Below, piece after piece: positions 12,813 through 24,446 of a stretch of DNA of 64,000 nt. The stretch is taken from positions 6,328,001 through 6,392,000 of the forward strand of contig JAYKKT010000076.1 of the NCBI GenBank assembly GCA_036023115.1, read 5' to 3'. Origin of the DNA: Brasenia schreberi. Taxonomy: Eukaryota > Streptophyta > Magnoliopsida > Nymphaeales > Cabombaceae. Under the pieces are notes generated by a model that saw only the letters and a program-made list of their open reading frames with translations, was not told the DNA's origin and did not search any database. The first letter of the stretch is position 1; each line of letters starts with the position of its first letter. A program made the position numbers and the translations under genes.

Positions 12813-14101
12813 CAATTAACGGAGCTTTGTCTCCCCCCATAATGTAATAAGGATGCTTGATACACGAAGCACATACGAGCACTTAAGCTTCAGCTCTTAA
12901 CTCGTACACCAAGCACCCACATACATGATTGATCCTTCGCTCTTACTCCCAAGACTCTAGTAAGAGCTGCGTGAGTTGTCTTCAATTTACACACTCCACA
13001 CACGCGTGCATTGAGCCTTCACTCTTATTATATATATGTATTTCAATTCAGTTGGGTTGTTACATTAAGTCGTGTGAGTTTGTCATTTCAATTACACACT
13101 CGCACCCAAAGACACCCGAGCACTTGCTCAAGCACCTCACACACCATTTTGGCCTTGACAACCACTAAGATATAGCCATATCTCTATATTTTCAGCTGTA
13201 TGAGTTTTCCCGGTTCAGTTGTGTACGTCTTTCAATTCCGGGTATTTAAGGTTCAGCTGCGTGTGTTGTCTTTACATTTACACACAGCACCCATGCACAC
13301 GTTGGCGATCTTCGGGCCCATATATATATAGTTGTATCTCCCTTTCGGCTGGGTTTTACATTCAAGTGGCGTGTGTTGTCTTTACATTTATACACAACAC
13401 ATACGCGCACGTTGGCGACCTTCGGGCCCATATATATATAAGTATTTCCCTTCCGCAATTTACATTCAAGTCGAGCGGGGTTTTACATTCAAGTCATGTG
13501 ACTTGTCTTTCAATTTATACACAACACACACGCCCACAATTGAGCCTTTCTGCTCTTAAGATATAGCTATATTTCCCTTTTGCAATTTTTCTTCTACTAT
13601 GTCTTTCAATTTCGGGTTTTAAGGTTCAGTTGTGTGAGTTTGCATTGCATATCCGCCATAGTACAAGATAGGGTGCATACTTGCATCAAAGCAACCTCGA
13701 ACCACCCGTGCAAAATTGCCAAGACTTAGGCACTTGATGCACACATCTCATGCTTAAGTGGCTAAAACCAAAGACATAGGACACGTGCAAACCCCACATA
13801 AATAAAATCTGCAACTAGACAAACCAAATCGATCGAACACTTTCATACTTTTCAAAGAAGGTCATACTTGTTCAAAATCGAGTTTTCTAAGCGTATAAAC
13901 TAACCCTTGAGCACCGGTTCAAGAAGGTTTGCGATGAAAAGAACCCACTTGTCCACCGTCGCCCCCATAAGTCAGATATTTCAAAACTTACTTTGCTAGT
14001 TTGAGTAAGCTAACTGGCACGCCCTTTTTAAGCGACTTAGACATACGAAAAGGTTCACTTTAGGCCTAAGAACCCGGAGTGGAAAATTCCGCGTGTGTAC
14101 A
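12813..14101 (+). repeat. Ty3/gypsy LTR fragment (C/F subfamily)
   Basis: Right-hand part of a long LTR in plus orientation. It starts at the conserved block (TTAACGGAGCTTTGTCTCC, 12816 onward) and lacks the promoter part. It contains an array of imperfect repeats with GAGCC...CTCTTA units (about 12930-13560), the U5 hairpins (CTTGAGC...GTTCAAG near 13905 and CTAGTTTGAGTAAGCTAA at 13996-14013), the CTGGCACGCCC motif at 14014-14024, and the end GTGTGTACA at 14101. Its last 65 bp match the LTR end of solo LTR C. No primer site follows, so it is a truncated insertion. Confidence 0.85.
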
Positions 14102-14620
14102 GTGGGGTATCTTCAAGAATCTCATTCTCCTTCTCCGTCGGTTTTGGTAGTGTGAGAATATCACTACCTTTAATATGGTAAAAAGTAAGCACATCTTCCT
14201 TTACCATGATAGAAACTTATCACCATCAAACCTATCCGACGTAATAATGTTGAATGCCATTTCTCATAGAGAAATAACCATCTGGGCAAAATAAACCTAA
14301 ATATTGTTGATGTTGGATTTCTTGTTGGAGATAGCTTCTTCTGGTGATGGTTCAATTCCTTGAGAGATATTGGTAATTGGCTTTTGCTTGAATTGGTAAA
14401 TGGTAATGAGCAAATAACTTTTTGAGAAATTTGGACACAACAAATGACAATTGGCAAATGATAGATGTCATTGCAATTGATAAACAACAAATTGCAGTTG
14501 ACAAATGACATTTTCTAACCGCTATCAACAATCAATGTTTCTCGCACATGAACAACATTTTCTTTAGAGATTCAACAACTTAAAAGGAGGTTAAAAAAGG
14601 ACTATTCTTTGATGCATAGT
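14102..14620 (-). pseudogene. copia-like leader and gag start remnant
   Basis: On the minus strand a frame begins MAFNIITSDRFDGDKFLSW, then a stop and RKM. This fits the start of copia gag proteins (typically xRFDGTNFxxWKxKM). The frame runs into the end of the gypsy LTR fragment at 14101, which appears to have inserted in it. Upstream the sequence is an untranslated leader-like stretch with many CAATTG/CAAATG words. Assignment depends on one short motif. Confidence 0.4.
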
Positions 14621-14879
14621 AAATTCTAACTTTTAGATTTATTCGTCACTACCAATGTCAAATTTATCATCTTCAGGATACTGCGAAGACTCTTGGTTTG
14701 TCTTTCACTAATGCAATGAGTGGTAGACAATACTGGTAAACTAAAATTATGAGGTTCACAGGTCCTACTGACACTAAATAGGACTTATAAAAAGTTTTCA
14801 ACATTACAAAAGAAACAACACTTAGTAGGAGAAGGCTGAATGTAGTTGGTATGTTGTTTTTCTATTCATACTTTGTAGG

Positions 14880-15337
14880 AATGAGGCATGCCTATTTATA
14901 GGCTTACTCAGCATCAACAAAATTGATCAAAATAACTGACTATAACTAAGTCATTTACTTGAAAACTCACCATCATAACCAACTATAACTGATCCATTTA
15001 CTTGGGCATTAACCCACTCATAACTGAATTAAAAGCACATGCCATTACTTAGCCATTTACATAGGCATAACTCACCCACAACTGGATTATATATGAATAT
15101 ATTTATTTTGAAAATACACTCACAAGATATGCTGTTGTAAATGGGGGTTATAATTGCTGTAAATGTGCATGATTGTTTCCCTTTTGAAATTCCTAGGACC
15201 AAGTGATCTGAATCTTAACATCAATGGGACACTAATCCCTAAGATCAATGGGTCTGATCCAAAAATTGGGAAATATGTATTGTGTAGTGATAAAGGTTTG
15301 CTTTCCCAAGGGAATTCTATAACTTATTCTTAATTTG
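14880..15337 (-). repeat. Probable copia LTR with TATA box
   Basis: A perfect palindrome around a TATA box, GCCTATAAATAGGC on the minus strand, lies near 14889-14902. To its right come about three imperfect copies of a 50-60 bp unit with ATAACT...CATTTACTTGG...AACTCACC (about 14930-15090), as seen in promoter-proximal LTR repeats. On this reading the LTR serves the minus-strand gag remnant to its left. The primer-site-like sequence at 15338 points the other way, so orientation is not settled. Confidence 0.4.
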
Positions 15338-15356
15338 GTATTAGAGTTGATGCCCT
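15338..15356 (+). other. Candidate initiator-Met primer binding site
   Basis: TTGGTATTAGAGTTGATGC matches the standard plant LTR-element primer site TTGGTATCAGAGC with C-to-T changes, and the common downstream GATGCC is present. If real, a plus-strand LTR ends at about 15337 and the copia gag-like frame from 16.87 kb belongs to it, split by the gypsy LTR fragment between. Confidence 0.45.
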
Positions 15357-15359
15357 TCT

Positions 15360-16868
15360 TAACTGTGAATTTTTATTTCGAAGTCTATGTAGAGACTTGA
15401 AATTAAATTCACAAGCTATGAATGCGCAAGCATGCCAGTTAGTTTGCTCAAACTAACAAAGATGGTTTCTGACTTCCTTAGCGATTATGGGTAAGTGAAT
15501 TCTTTTCGATGTAGGCCTTCTTCTTGAACCGATGCTCAAGGGACAGCCTAGAAGCTTTGAAGATTGTTTGAGATCCAGTGAGTTTTCAAAATCCAATTTC
15601 AATTCTGAAAAGTTTTGCAAAACTCGTGAACTTAGTTCTTAAATGAAAACATTTCAAATCCTAAAAACAGCAACTGGTTCTGTTTTCAAAGACTTGTTTT
15701 CAGATTTTTTTATAGCTTTCGAATCTCCAAAAATCTTCAAACTTTTATAGAAAGTAGAGTTTGATATGCAGATTCAAGAACTATTTTGATTTTGATTTTA
15801 AATGTTGTAAATGTATGCATTTAAATATGAGAATGCACCTTACTTTGATATTCGAGACAGATCTGTGATAGAAGGAAAGAGGCTTAGAAAAACCACTTTA
15901 TCTTGGTACTCAAACCTCTGATTTCTATGAACTTAGTATTGTTGGAAAGCTATGGATCTCATCTTTCCAATGGGATAATCAAAATGATTCACTGCAGACA
16001 AAGTTATGAGATTATGAACCAACCTCTGTTGCAGGAAGTGCAGGTTTTATAGATTCTATTTTGATTTCATTCGATTTTCTCTGATTTTATTTATGATGTT
16101 ACATGATCCTAAAATTCTTACAAATTTTATTAATAGTCTGTCTGTGTGTAGATTAGGTATGCAAAATTTTAGAGTATTTGGAGTAGGGCGTAAGAAAATA
16201 AAAATCATTTAATGAGATATATTCAGAGTATAGAAAACATATTTTCAGTTTTTACAAGATACATAAATGCATTTTGTCTGAAATAAAGACAATATAAAAC
16301 AATTAAAATATAAATAACTGAAGCAAATGAAGGAAATTATGATTATACCATAAGCATAGAGGGGATTAGGAGATATAAGATCTTATAATGTATATTGGGG
16401 TAGGAGGAACTGAAAATCAAATACATAACATACATCCATAAACGTAAAAGAAATTAGGTAGCATAACCCCTTAATTATTAAGCTCCTTAATTACAATCTC
16501 ATTGAATTGAATGAAAGAGAAGAAGAAAACATGTGAAAAGAGAAGGAAAGAAAGGACCTTTACCGTGGAAGATCGTCTAGTGGCCGGCACCTCTTGGGGA
16601 CACCTCTTCTTCCTCCTTCTCCTTCCTCTCTCTCTCTCTCTTTCTCTTCATTCATTACTGCAGGATTTTTCCTCTCTCTTGGATGCCTCAAACCAGCCCC
16701 CAAGGCCCCCTTTTATAGATTTCAAGGGGGGCCCTCTAGGTCCTTTCATGGGTTTGGGTCTTGCCTTGATATTCAATCCGATTTTGATTTGATTCAAGGA
16801 AATTCTGGTTCATGGCTGCACATAGGTGCATGTGGGTTGGGGAGTGGTCCCCTTTTGTTGATTTTGCC
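15360..16868 (-). repeat. Ty3/gypsy LTR fragment (D-like), minus orientation
   Basis: Starts TGTGAATTTTT, close to the TGTAGACGTGAATTTTA start of solo LTR D in the same orientation. It holds the U5 elements: hairpin TTAGTTTGCTCAAACTAA at 15439-15456 and its neighbour ending TTGAACCGATGCTCAAG near 15530. A degenerate conserved block lies near 16464-16500, and a TATA box near 16711-16720. The far end (TGTAAACACC) is missing: the LTR stops in U3 near 16868, so this is a truncated copy. Confidence 0.75.
16704..16733 (-). promoter_or_regulatory. LTR TATA box within inverted repeat
   Basis: On the minus strand ATCTATAAAAGGG (16720-16708) forms the LTR TATA box. It lies between the arms GGCCCCC (16704-16710) and GGGGGCC (16727-16733), a perfect 7-bp inverted repeat. 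The same layout with other arm sequences recurs in most LTRs of the window. Confidence 0.6.
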
Positions 16869-17750
16869 TTCTTTTGAACTACCCACCTTGACATCTCAAA
16901 AACTTAATGGGAAGAATTGTACGGATTTGTCTACTGCTATTGAGAAGTTGTTTTCAAGACAAGGGCTCTTTGATTACTTGAAGAAGAAAGTGGAAGATAT
17001 TCTTATTGCTGAAATATGGGAGACACCTCGAAAGATCTACGCTAATGATGTGCAACGATTATATAATTCTATTCATAGTTGCTTTTGATGTATCTAGCTT
17101 TGCTCCAATACAACTGTGTTTCCCTCCCTGCTGCTTCCTTGTATTGTCTGGACATGAGTAGCACATGTAGCATAGATTGCTCTTCCTCATGTTTATATTC
17201 TGGTCTCCCCCTAAAGTTGGAACATATCAATTACCTGCTTCCCTATGCACTCATCTTTGTCTCTTTGTATTTTCATGAGCTTTCTTTTAGTAGATCATGA
17301 TCGCTTGTGGGCATGCTATTGAGAAATGTTTCTACCTGCTTACGATGAGTCTATTTGCTCAATGGCAATCTATTTATGTCTAACGATTCACTAGGGAAAA
17401 GTTTGTAATGCATTTAAGAATCTAAATTTCGGAGAGTAGAGCAAATTTTTGAAATTGAGAAATTTCAAAGGTTAGAAAATATGACTACGAACAACCATAA
17501 CTACTCAGGGTTCATTGAGATGGTTGAATGATTTCTGACTCTTGATATGCAAATTTGTTTGCCTCACTATTGCTGTCGATAATCCTTGGCCATATAAGTT
17601 GCAAAAAGAGCCGTCAGTGGATCTGCATAGATGGAATGACCATGATGGTTTGTTTCCAACAAGAGCCATCTCTAAGTTTCTATGAACAATTAAAGAGTGG
17701 CCTGTTCACAATTTTGTGATGGCACGTCAAGTTATCAATGATCCTCAATG
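16869..17750 (+). pseudogene. copia gag-like remnant
   Basis: Frame begins ELPTLTSQKLNGKNCTDLS and continues with EKLFSRQGLFDYLKKK. This resembles the start of copia gag proteins (SxKLNGxNYxxWSxxVExxFxGQGLxDHL). After codon 80 or so it decays through stops, with a possible match in QQEPSLSFYEQLKSGL near 17660. It lies right after the truncated gypsy LTR and may be the continuation of the element whose primer site is at 15338. Confidence 0.45.
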
Positions 17751-18110
17751 AGGAAGATCAGTGATGACTCTTCAGACAAGCACAAGAAATGGCCATGCCC
17801 GTTTGATGAAGCAGGGAGCTTTTGACAGATTGTTCGTGGTCAAAAGAACGTGTTTGTTGCTGATTCCAATATAGTAATATTTCTTTTCATGGTTGAATGT
17901 GATGCACCCACCATGTGGGATACCTTGATACACCATGTCATTGATCCTTGATACGGAAGCATGCTTTTTCTTTTCAATCCCACAACAATCACCTTTGTTC
18001 CTATAAAAGGATTTTCTCATATGATGAGAACATGTTTAGAGACATCCCACAACAATCCCCAAAAGTTGTGTAATTGTGTGTTAAAACCTTAGGTAGACAC
18101 ATCCTTTTGT
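17751..18110 (-). repeat. Left part of a copia LTR (element H), tentative
   Basis: This stretch directly flanks the left target-site repeat of element G, so before G inserted it was continuous with 27888 onward, where a minus-strand copia LTR ends. It should therefore be the rest of that LTR or its flank. The left boundary is not visible. CTATAAAAGG at 18001-18010 is a good TATA box, but on the plus strand. Confidence 0.35.
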
Positions 18111-18115
18111 ACTAC

Positions 18116-20223
18116 TATAGATGTGAAATTTTCACTCCAAGCCTATGTAAAGACTTAAAACGAGAATTCCCAATCTACTTGATGCGCGAGCATGCCAGCT
18201 AGTTTTCAAAAACTAGCAAAAGAGTTTAAAATCTGACTTGATTGGCGATTGGGCTAAGCGAGTTCTTTTCGCTTTAGGCCTTCTTGAACCGACGCTCAAA
18301 GGTCAGCCTAAGCGCTTAGAAATTTTAAATTCATAAGTGAAAGACTCCAATTCACATGAAAATGAAGTGTGGCTAAGAAATATTGAGTGCACCTTGTTTC
18401 AACTTGAAATTCACCAAATTCTCGAAAACAAAAATTGGCTCTATTTTCCATAGATTGTTCCTGAGTTTTTCTCAGGGGTCTAAGATCTCCAAAATTCATA
18501 AAATTTTCACAGAATGTTCCCTGATGTACTAGGATCCTAGACCACCTTTTGTTTTGAATTTTGGACCAACATATTTACAAAATTAAATCGGGAATTGGAT
18601 CTGACTTCATTGTTCCAGGAGGTTCTGTAACAGAAATACAGAGGCTTAAAGAAGTCTCTCTATCTCGGTATACAGAACTCCAAATTTAGTGATTTTTTTG
18701 GAAAGCTATGGATATCAGCTTTCCAATGAGACTAAATTTATCCAATTTGGATTCCTACATAAAGAGATATGGAACTTTTACCCAACCCCTATCGCAAGAA
18801 ATCCGACTGTACAGAGAATATAAATGGATTTATTTGATTTTTCCCAATTTTATTCATGGGGTTGCACGATCCTAAAATTCTTGTAAATTTTATTTCTAGT
18901 GGACTAGTGTGTGTAGGTGTTGTGTCTAAAGTTTCAGCACAAATCAGAGAATTACAATTCAAACAATCAGAGTATGCAGATGCTGCGAAATCAGATTTTC
19001 ATATTTTTAGAACATACATGAATGCATACTCACCCGAAATTAAATTGCAACAACCTAGCAACACTAAGCAAATTACTGAAGGGAAATGAAAGGAAATATG
19101 TATATTAGCTTAAGCATAGAGGAGGTAAGAAGATATAGAGTGTTTATAGCATATATTGAGATAGAATCACAAATCCAAACACATAGACTGCATATGTGAG
19201 AATGAAAATTCAGCACATCTACTTCTTATTACAACATGGGGGAAGACAAGGCTCCATTAATACAACTCCTTTTAAATTGAATTGAATGAAGAGATATATG
19301 AGAATCAAAGATTAGGAATACTTACAGATTTTCCCCAAGAATTCGAACTCCCAAGAGGGAATTCGGCACTCCTTTGCTCTCTTGATTCAATATATCACTT
19401 ACTCTCACTAAGTGCAACCCTTAACCTAGAACTACCCCAATTCCCCTCTCTTTCTTCACTCCCTTGGCAGCCCATGACCCAACCTTGGTGCCGCCCCACT
19501 CTTGGATGAACCTACCTTGTTGGCCCTTCACCCTAGAGCAGCCCCTATCTCTCACACTTTTTCCCAAAATTCAAGGACCACAAGATGCCTTTCATGCCCC
19601 CCCCTTGGCCCTATTTATAGGCCAAGGGGGCTGGTTTCTAGGGGATTCTTTGGGGCGGGCCTTGCATGGTCCATGTCTAGCCCATGATCCAATTCGAGTG
19701 GTCCCCTTGTGGTGTTATGGACCAACCCCATGTGGGTTGGTTCTAGTCTTTGTTGGGCACGTCTAGCCCTAGCCGAGTGAGGTTCAATTCACCGGCTAGG
19801 TTTGTTTTCCTTCTTGAATCATTTGTCTTCACTTGGCTTACTTTGATACAATTCATTTTGTACAACTGGTCCATTTGATTTGAAGTGGACTAATCCATGA
19901 CTCGAAGTAATCCGTCTCTTGAAATGCACCGGCCTTTGAACTAATTCATCCTATCCGTCCGTAATCTTGATCTCTTATCCAATTCTGATATGCTTTGATT
20001 TGTTGATAAGTCTATGACTCTACTTCCAGGATTGATCCTGATCTTGACTTGGGCTGGGTCCTCACCTGTTCGTTTGATCGGTCTTGAATCGCTTGGGCTT
20101 TTGACTTGAATTTAAAACCTTTATTTTGAAGTCTTTCTAAAAGATGTGAACTTTTAAAAGGTTTTAAATCATTGGATTTTCGAGATTAGGAGTTTAAGAA
20201 AATTTTAATTTTGGGTGTTTACA
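18116..20223 (-). repeat. Element G 3' LTR
   Basis: 2108 bp. Read on the minus strand: U3 start TGTAAACACCC (20223), TATA box at 19620-19611, splice-donor-like CTGTAAGTATT (near 19325), conserved block TTGTATTAATGGAGC (near 19262), U5 hairpin GCTAGTTTTTGAAAACTAGC (18217-18198) and end. Differs from the right LTR by scattered substitutions and about 40 bp present only at 27472-27505, so the insertion is not recent. Confidence 0.92.
19603..19627 (-). promoter_or_regulatory. TATA box in inverted repeat, G 3' LTR
   Basis: CTATAAATAG (19620-19611) lies between CCTTGGC (19603-19609) and GCCAAGG (19621-19627). A run of eight C on the plus strand (G on the LTR sense strand) follows at the expected transcription start. 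Confidence 0.7.
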
Positions 20224-20240
20224 AATGCCCCTCTTTAGCA
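20224..20240 (-). other. Polypurine tract of G
   Basis: GCTAAAGAGGGGCATT on the minus strand ends directly at the LTR start. The same sequence, GGCCAAAGAGGGGCATC, precedes the LTR of element F. It is the plus-strand primer for reverse transcription. Confidence 0.85.
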
Positions 20241-21500
20241 TTAATCTAAATTTATTTGAATAATGGCAAAGAAAAAAACACCTTTTTTGGATTTACTTCT
20301 CAAATTTTCTTGAGAATATAAATCATCCTTCATTTCATAAAATCCTTTTCTTGAATTATAGAGGAGGGGATTTCAGCCAAAGGGAACTTAACCTACATTG
20401 GGTGCTAGTCCTAAGTATGATCATGCATGGACGACTTTGAATGTATGCATGCATATCAGCAACTGAAGTATGAGATTTTAGAGACTCACTTAAGAGATGA
20501 ATGAGCTTAGGGAGAGCCTAGGAAGGCCGGCTGCTCCAAGTAGGATAATCCCATGTCATTTTAACATTTCAGGTTTTTCAAAATTCATTTTCAAAAGGGA
20601 ACTCCTTTTAGTTTCTATCAAAAGCACTTCCAATTTTTTCTATTGCCCCTCATTCGGGTTTCAATACTCACTACTTAGTAGAGGTTTTGTAGGAAATTTT
20701 AGAAAACATTTCAAATTTCCATTTCCCATACAACAAAGTCTAATTCTCAAACAAAATGAAATCCAAATAAGTAGATTCTATTCCTACTTTAGGATTTTCA
20801 TGGATAAAACTTTTTTCATTGGGATAAGTTGTAGGGATATGGGAAAGAGTTACCACAGTCCCTTCTGAAGTGTCCTGTGGTTGTAGAGATGGAAAATTAC
20901 TCTTTTGAGCTTTGGCTTTTCCTTTCCTATCTTTTTTTTCTATTTCTCATTCAAAGAGAAGACCTCTTTTAGAGGAATTTTTGTATTCCCTCTTTCTATC
21001 AGAAGGGAAGACCTCTTTTTGGAGGAGTTTTTGCATTCTCTTTTTTTTCTTCTTTTTTTTCTTTCAAAGAGAAGACCTCTTTCGGAGGAATTTTTGTATT
21101 CCCTCTTTCTATTGGAAGGGAAGACCTCTTTTTGAAGGAGTTTTTGTATTCTCTTTTCTTTTGAATTTTGCCAATTTTTCTTTTGGAGAGAGAAGTAAAA
21201 TGGGAGAAAAACTTATCCCTTTGGTTACTCGATTCAACCAAGATCATCTCATTTCCTAATAGCATCTACCATTTGAAAATACTTTGCTATATTGAACAAG
21301 GCTTCATTTTGTAAGCCAAGGATTTTTGAAATGGTACCAACTGATTTTGAAAACTCTACTTTTCATAAAGCATTGATTCCCTCATTCAGGGCTATACAAT
21401 CAATCGTTATCTTTCTTTCAAGAAGTTCAAAGGAGACCCATTTTAAAATCTTTTCGAAAGAATTTAACATAGACCCTATACATAATATATTTTTTTTAGG
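20241..21500 (-). other. G 3' untranslated region with repeats
   Basis: Region between the integrase end and the polypurine tract, without credible coding potential. At 20955-21165 there are four copies of a 50-60 bp unit (starts near 20956, 21006, 21068 and 21118), each with GAAGACCTCTTT..GAGGA and ...TTTTTGTATTC. The CCTC/GAGG parts form short hairpins. Element F has a matching 1.17-kb untranslated region with a shorter version of these repeats. Confidence 0.7.
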
Positions 21501-22345
21501 TATTGAGCATTTATATGGTCTACTAAATTTCTGCTCTCAACATCAATCAATCAATATGCATTATCGATTTTTTTTGTTGCCCCTTTTATGACATGGAGAC
21601 ATTCCTACTTGGGTTGCCACCTTTTTGGGCCTCTTTGGGTGAATGATGTGCATGTGATGCATGACCTGTAAAAATGTATTCCATGTGATATGATGGAGAT
21701 ACATGCTTTATGAGATGATGAATATATTTAGTCTCCATGAAAATATTTTTAGGGAATACATTCTAAATGCCCTAGTTTGGTGGAGATGAGTCTGATGATG
21801 TCAAATGCCCACCTGGTGAAGAGCCATGGGCTTACAAAAGTGGATGATGGGATATGGATGGTATGTCCATGCACTTGACATTGATGACATTTTCTAACAT
21901 GATCATGATATTCTTGGTTAAGGGTGAAATAACTGACCCTAAGTATCTTCATGGCCATCATATTTGCATTGACATGGCCTCCACATTCTCCATCATGGAG
22001 TTCATGCATTATGGCCCTAGCCTCATCAAAGTCTACACATCTCAACAAGATGCCGGTAAAACTCTTTTTGTAAAGAACCCCTCCCAAAATCACATATCGG
22101 GTTGAAATTTTTTGAATCAAAACTCGATCTTTGGAAGAAGCAAATTCGGGAAATCCTCTATTTTCTAAAAAGTTTTTAATGTCTATAAACGAAGGTTTTT
22201 CAATTGGATTTTGATCATTTTGGCAAATCTCCAAATTATGAGTGGATGGAGTGGGTTGTGTGCCAAATTTCTAAGGATCGGGTTCCCATGGTGGGACCAA
22301 CCCTTAGAGATGAACCTAGGGATGAGAGGGCATCTGCTATGGTGT
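21501..22345 (-). pseudogene. G integrase remnant, catalytic core deleted
   Basis: On the minus strand 22234-21749 encodes the integrase zinc region: HDGECGGHVNANMMAMKI and KCHQCQVHGHTIHIPSS, then FTRWAFDIIRLI with the first catalytic Asp. The reading then stops. The next recognisable piece, LIDVESRNLVDHINAQYLKK near 21570-21500, is the C-terminal end seen in F as LINVEGRNLAYPINIQYLKK. The segment with the second Asp and the Glu (about 150 residues in F) is gone. Confidence 0.85.
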
Positions 22346-23190
22346 TGTCCTCTCTTCCTATGTGAGTGAGTGTGCATGATTTGAAAGAATTGACCAATCT
22401 AGTGCACCATCAAAATACATTTTCCATACTTGATGTTTATTAAAACAATTTGCTAAAACATGATTTTGAAATTCATTTGCAAATATGCCTTCATCGGGCA
22501 TTTCATTAAGTATGGGATATGTATCTTCAAGTAGCAATTCAACCATATGATCGGCTAGGGCTTATCCCTCAATGGAGGTTTGATGGTGAAATTTTAAGTC
22601 ATACTCCATTAAGAGGAGTTGTCATTTACCAAGCCTACCCGTTAGGATAGGTTTTTCAAATGAGTGCTTGATTGGATCAAGCTTAGACACTATCCAAATT
22701 TCATGATCTAGGAAGTAGTGTCTAAACTTTTGACAATCCCACGCCAAGGCCAAGCACGCTTTCTCCATGTCTTGATAATTTCTTTTGTATGCCAATAGAG
22801 TTTTTGAAATGTAGCATACTCCCTATGGCTATCATCCTCATATTGAACAAGTAAAGTACCCAATGCATTCGCAGGTATGGAAATGTAAAGTAATAATGGT
22901 TTTCCTTGCTTTGGAGGTTTTAAAATCGAAGGATTTACTAAATAAGTTTTCAATCTTTCAACAACTTTTTGGCAATCTGCATCCCATTCAGATTTCACCC
23001 ATTTTCTCAAAAGCCTATTGAAAGGTTCACATCTTGTTGCTAAATTGAAGATGAATCTCCTAATGACTTAGAGTCGATCTTGGAGGCTTCGGATTTGGGT
23101 CAAGTTGGAGTGTAGAGGCATGTCTATGATGACTCAACACTTAAAGGGTCGACTTCAATGCCCCTTTGGCTTACCATGAACCCTTTTCTA
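22346..23190 (-). pseudogene. G RT C-terminus and RNase H remnant
   Basis: Starts at GFMVSQRGIEVDP (about 23180), continues through the RT connection and first RNase H (open frame 23010-22708, LLLYISIPANALGTLLVQYEDD) to WKMYFDGALDW near 22400. Two deletion joints are visible. At about 23190 KQKLRK runs directly into FMVSQRG, removing the RT core with YVDD. At about 22395 the second RNase H jumps from FDGA to a piece near its end. The protein could not have been active. Confidence 0.85.
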
Positions 23191-23860
23191 AGCTTTTACT
23201 TAACGGGTTTCACATTGGGTTCTAAGGGTAGATAATGTCTGACGATTCTAGGGTCTAAACCCGGTATGTCTTTATAGGTCCATGCAAATATAGGATTTCA
23301 AAAATGCAATGAATGATGCAAACATGCACATACTTTGGGTTAGACTTACTCCCTAAAAATCCCTTCCTACAGAATTTAAAGGTTTTTCTAAGTCAAGGAT
23401 TCTATGAAATTTGAGAAGCTCGGAGGCTTGATATTCCTCATAGATTAGGGGATCTTTCTCCTTGCTTTAATCATTCTCAAGCACTTGAATTTCTAGGAAA
23501 GTGCTAGGTGAGAGAGTGGGGTTGTGAATGATAAACTTGGATGATATATACAATTTTGGAAGAATTTGAAAATTGGTTTTGTACATGGCCAATATTTTTG
23601 GGATTTTCATATTTTCATATTTTTTTGATTTTTTTATCTTTTCAAAACATCAATTAAAAGGATCAATATAAAAGACTTTCTTTTCGAGGCTTTTATCCAA
23701 ACAAAGAATAGGAGAATGAATATAAACAATTTCATTTTTGGCATTTTCAGATTTTTCACATGCTTTTGGATTTTGAAAGTTTTTCAACATTTTTTTGGGT
23801 TTTCCAAATATATAATTTTTTTTGGATTTTTTTTTCTAAATAGGGGTCTTCCATCAAACC
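23191..23860 (-). other. G protease-RT spacer
   Basis: Low-complexity A/T-rich spacer with the conserved phrases DPLIYEEYQASELLKFHRILDLEKP (in pieces, about 23490-23400) also found in A, B and F. On the minus strand a splice-acceptor-like TTTTCTTTATAG precedes GTTTGATGG near 23861, just after the protease frame stop. Confidence 0.6.
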
Positions 23861-23880
23861 TATAAAGAAAACACCATGAT

Positions 23881-24446
23881 TTAGACTCTAAACAAGAGGT
23901 CTAAGCCATAGGTCTCGGTGTTAGTGGGTTCTAGGGCACCCTTGACCCAAGTGGTCTTAGGTGGTGGCTCAGGGGGTATGGATGGGATATAGCCCAATCC
24001 ATATCGACTTGGGTTTGGACTAGGTAGAATGGGTTCTAACCTACCTTGGTTATGGGCTCCTAGACCTTGGTAAGGTGTATATCCCATGTTTAACATCATG
24101 TTCCAAGGCTTCTTTAGTTTTGAAAATTTTTGTAGAGTGGGTGTCCTTGGAATAGGGTGTCGTCCATATCATGGATATACACACAACTTATTTTGGGTAG
24201 GAGCTGGGAGGTATGGATGATGGAAGACTTAGGCTTCCACATGACCCTAGGAGTGAGTGGCTTGAGAGGTTTTGGCTTTGGCTCTCCCAAGAGGTGGACG
24301 GTTTTGGCATGATCCCTAGGTGCAACCCAATCTACCCCTAGGGGTGGACGATTTGGGTGCAAAGGGAAAACCTGTTCGATCCCTTGCAATTGGTGAGGGT
24401 ATGGATTCCAAGAGAAACCATGATCGGTCCCTAGGTTTGGGTTCAT
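23881..24446 (-). pseudogene. G protease-linker and G-patch segment
   Basis: Two minus-strand frames. 24446-24114 is a proline-rich linker ending CVYIHDMDDTLFQGHPLYK. 24099-23881 is a G-patch: MMLNMGYTPYQGLGAHNQGR, then LEPILPSPNPSRYGLGY and the frame end DLLFRV shared with A, B and F. A one-frame slip separates them. The protease core with its catalytic Asp, which precedes this linker in B and F, is not seen here. Confidence 0.75.

Noticed and set aside
13219..13566. Cys- and Tyr-rich 115-codon frame that might be a small secreted protein
   Set aside because: It is built from the LTR repeat units with CACACAC and TATATATA words, and matching frames appear on both strands.
18001..18010. Plus-strand TATA box CTATAAAAGG as promoter of a gene
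   Set aside because: No gene follows on the plus strand; the region continues into element G and probably is part of a minus-strand copia LTR.
20905..21265. Overlapping Phe- and Lys-rich frames on both strands
   Set aside because: Generated by the T-rich 50-60 bp tandem repeats in the untranslated region of element G.
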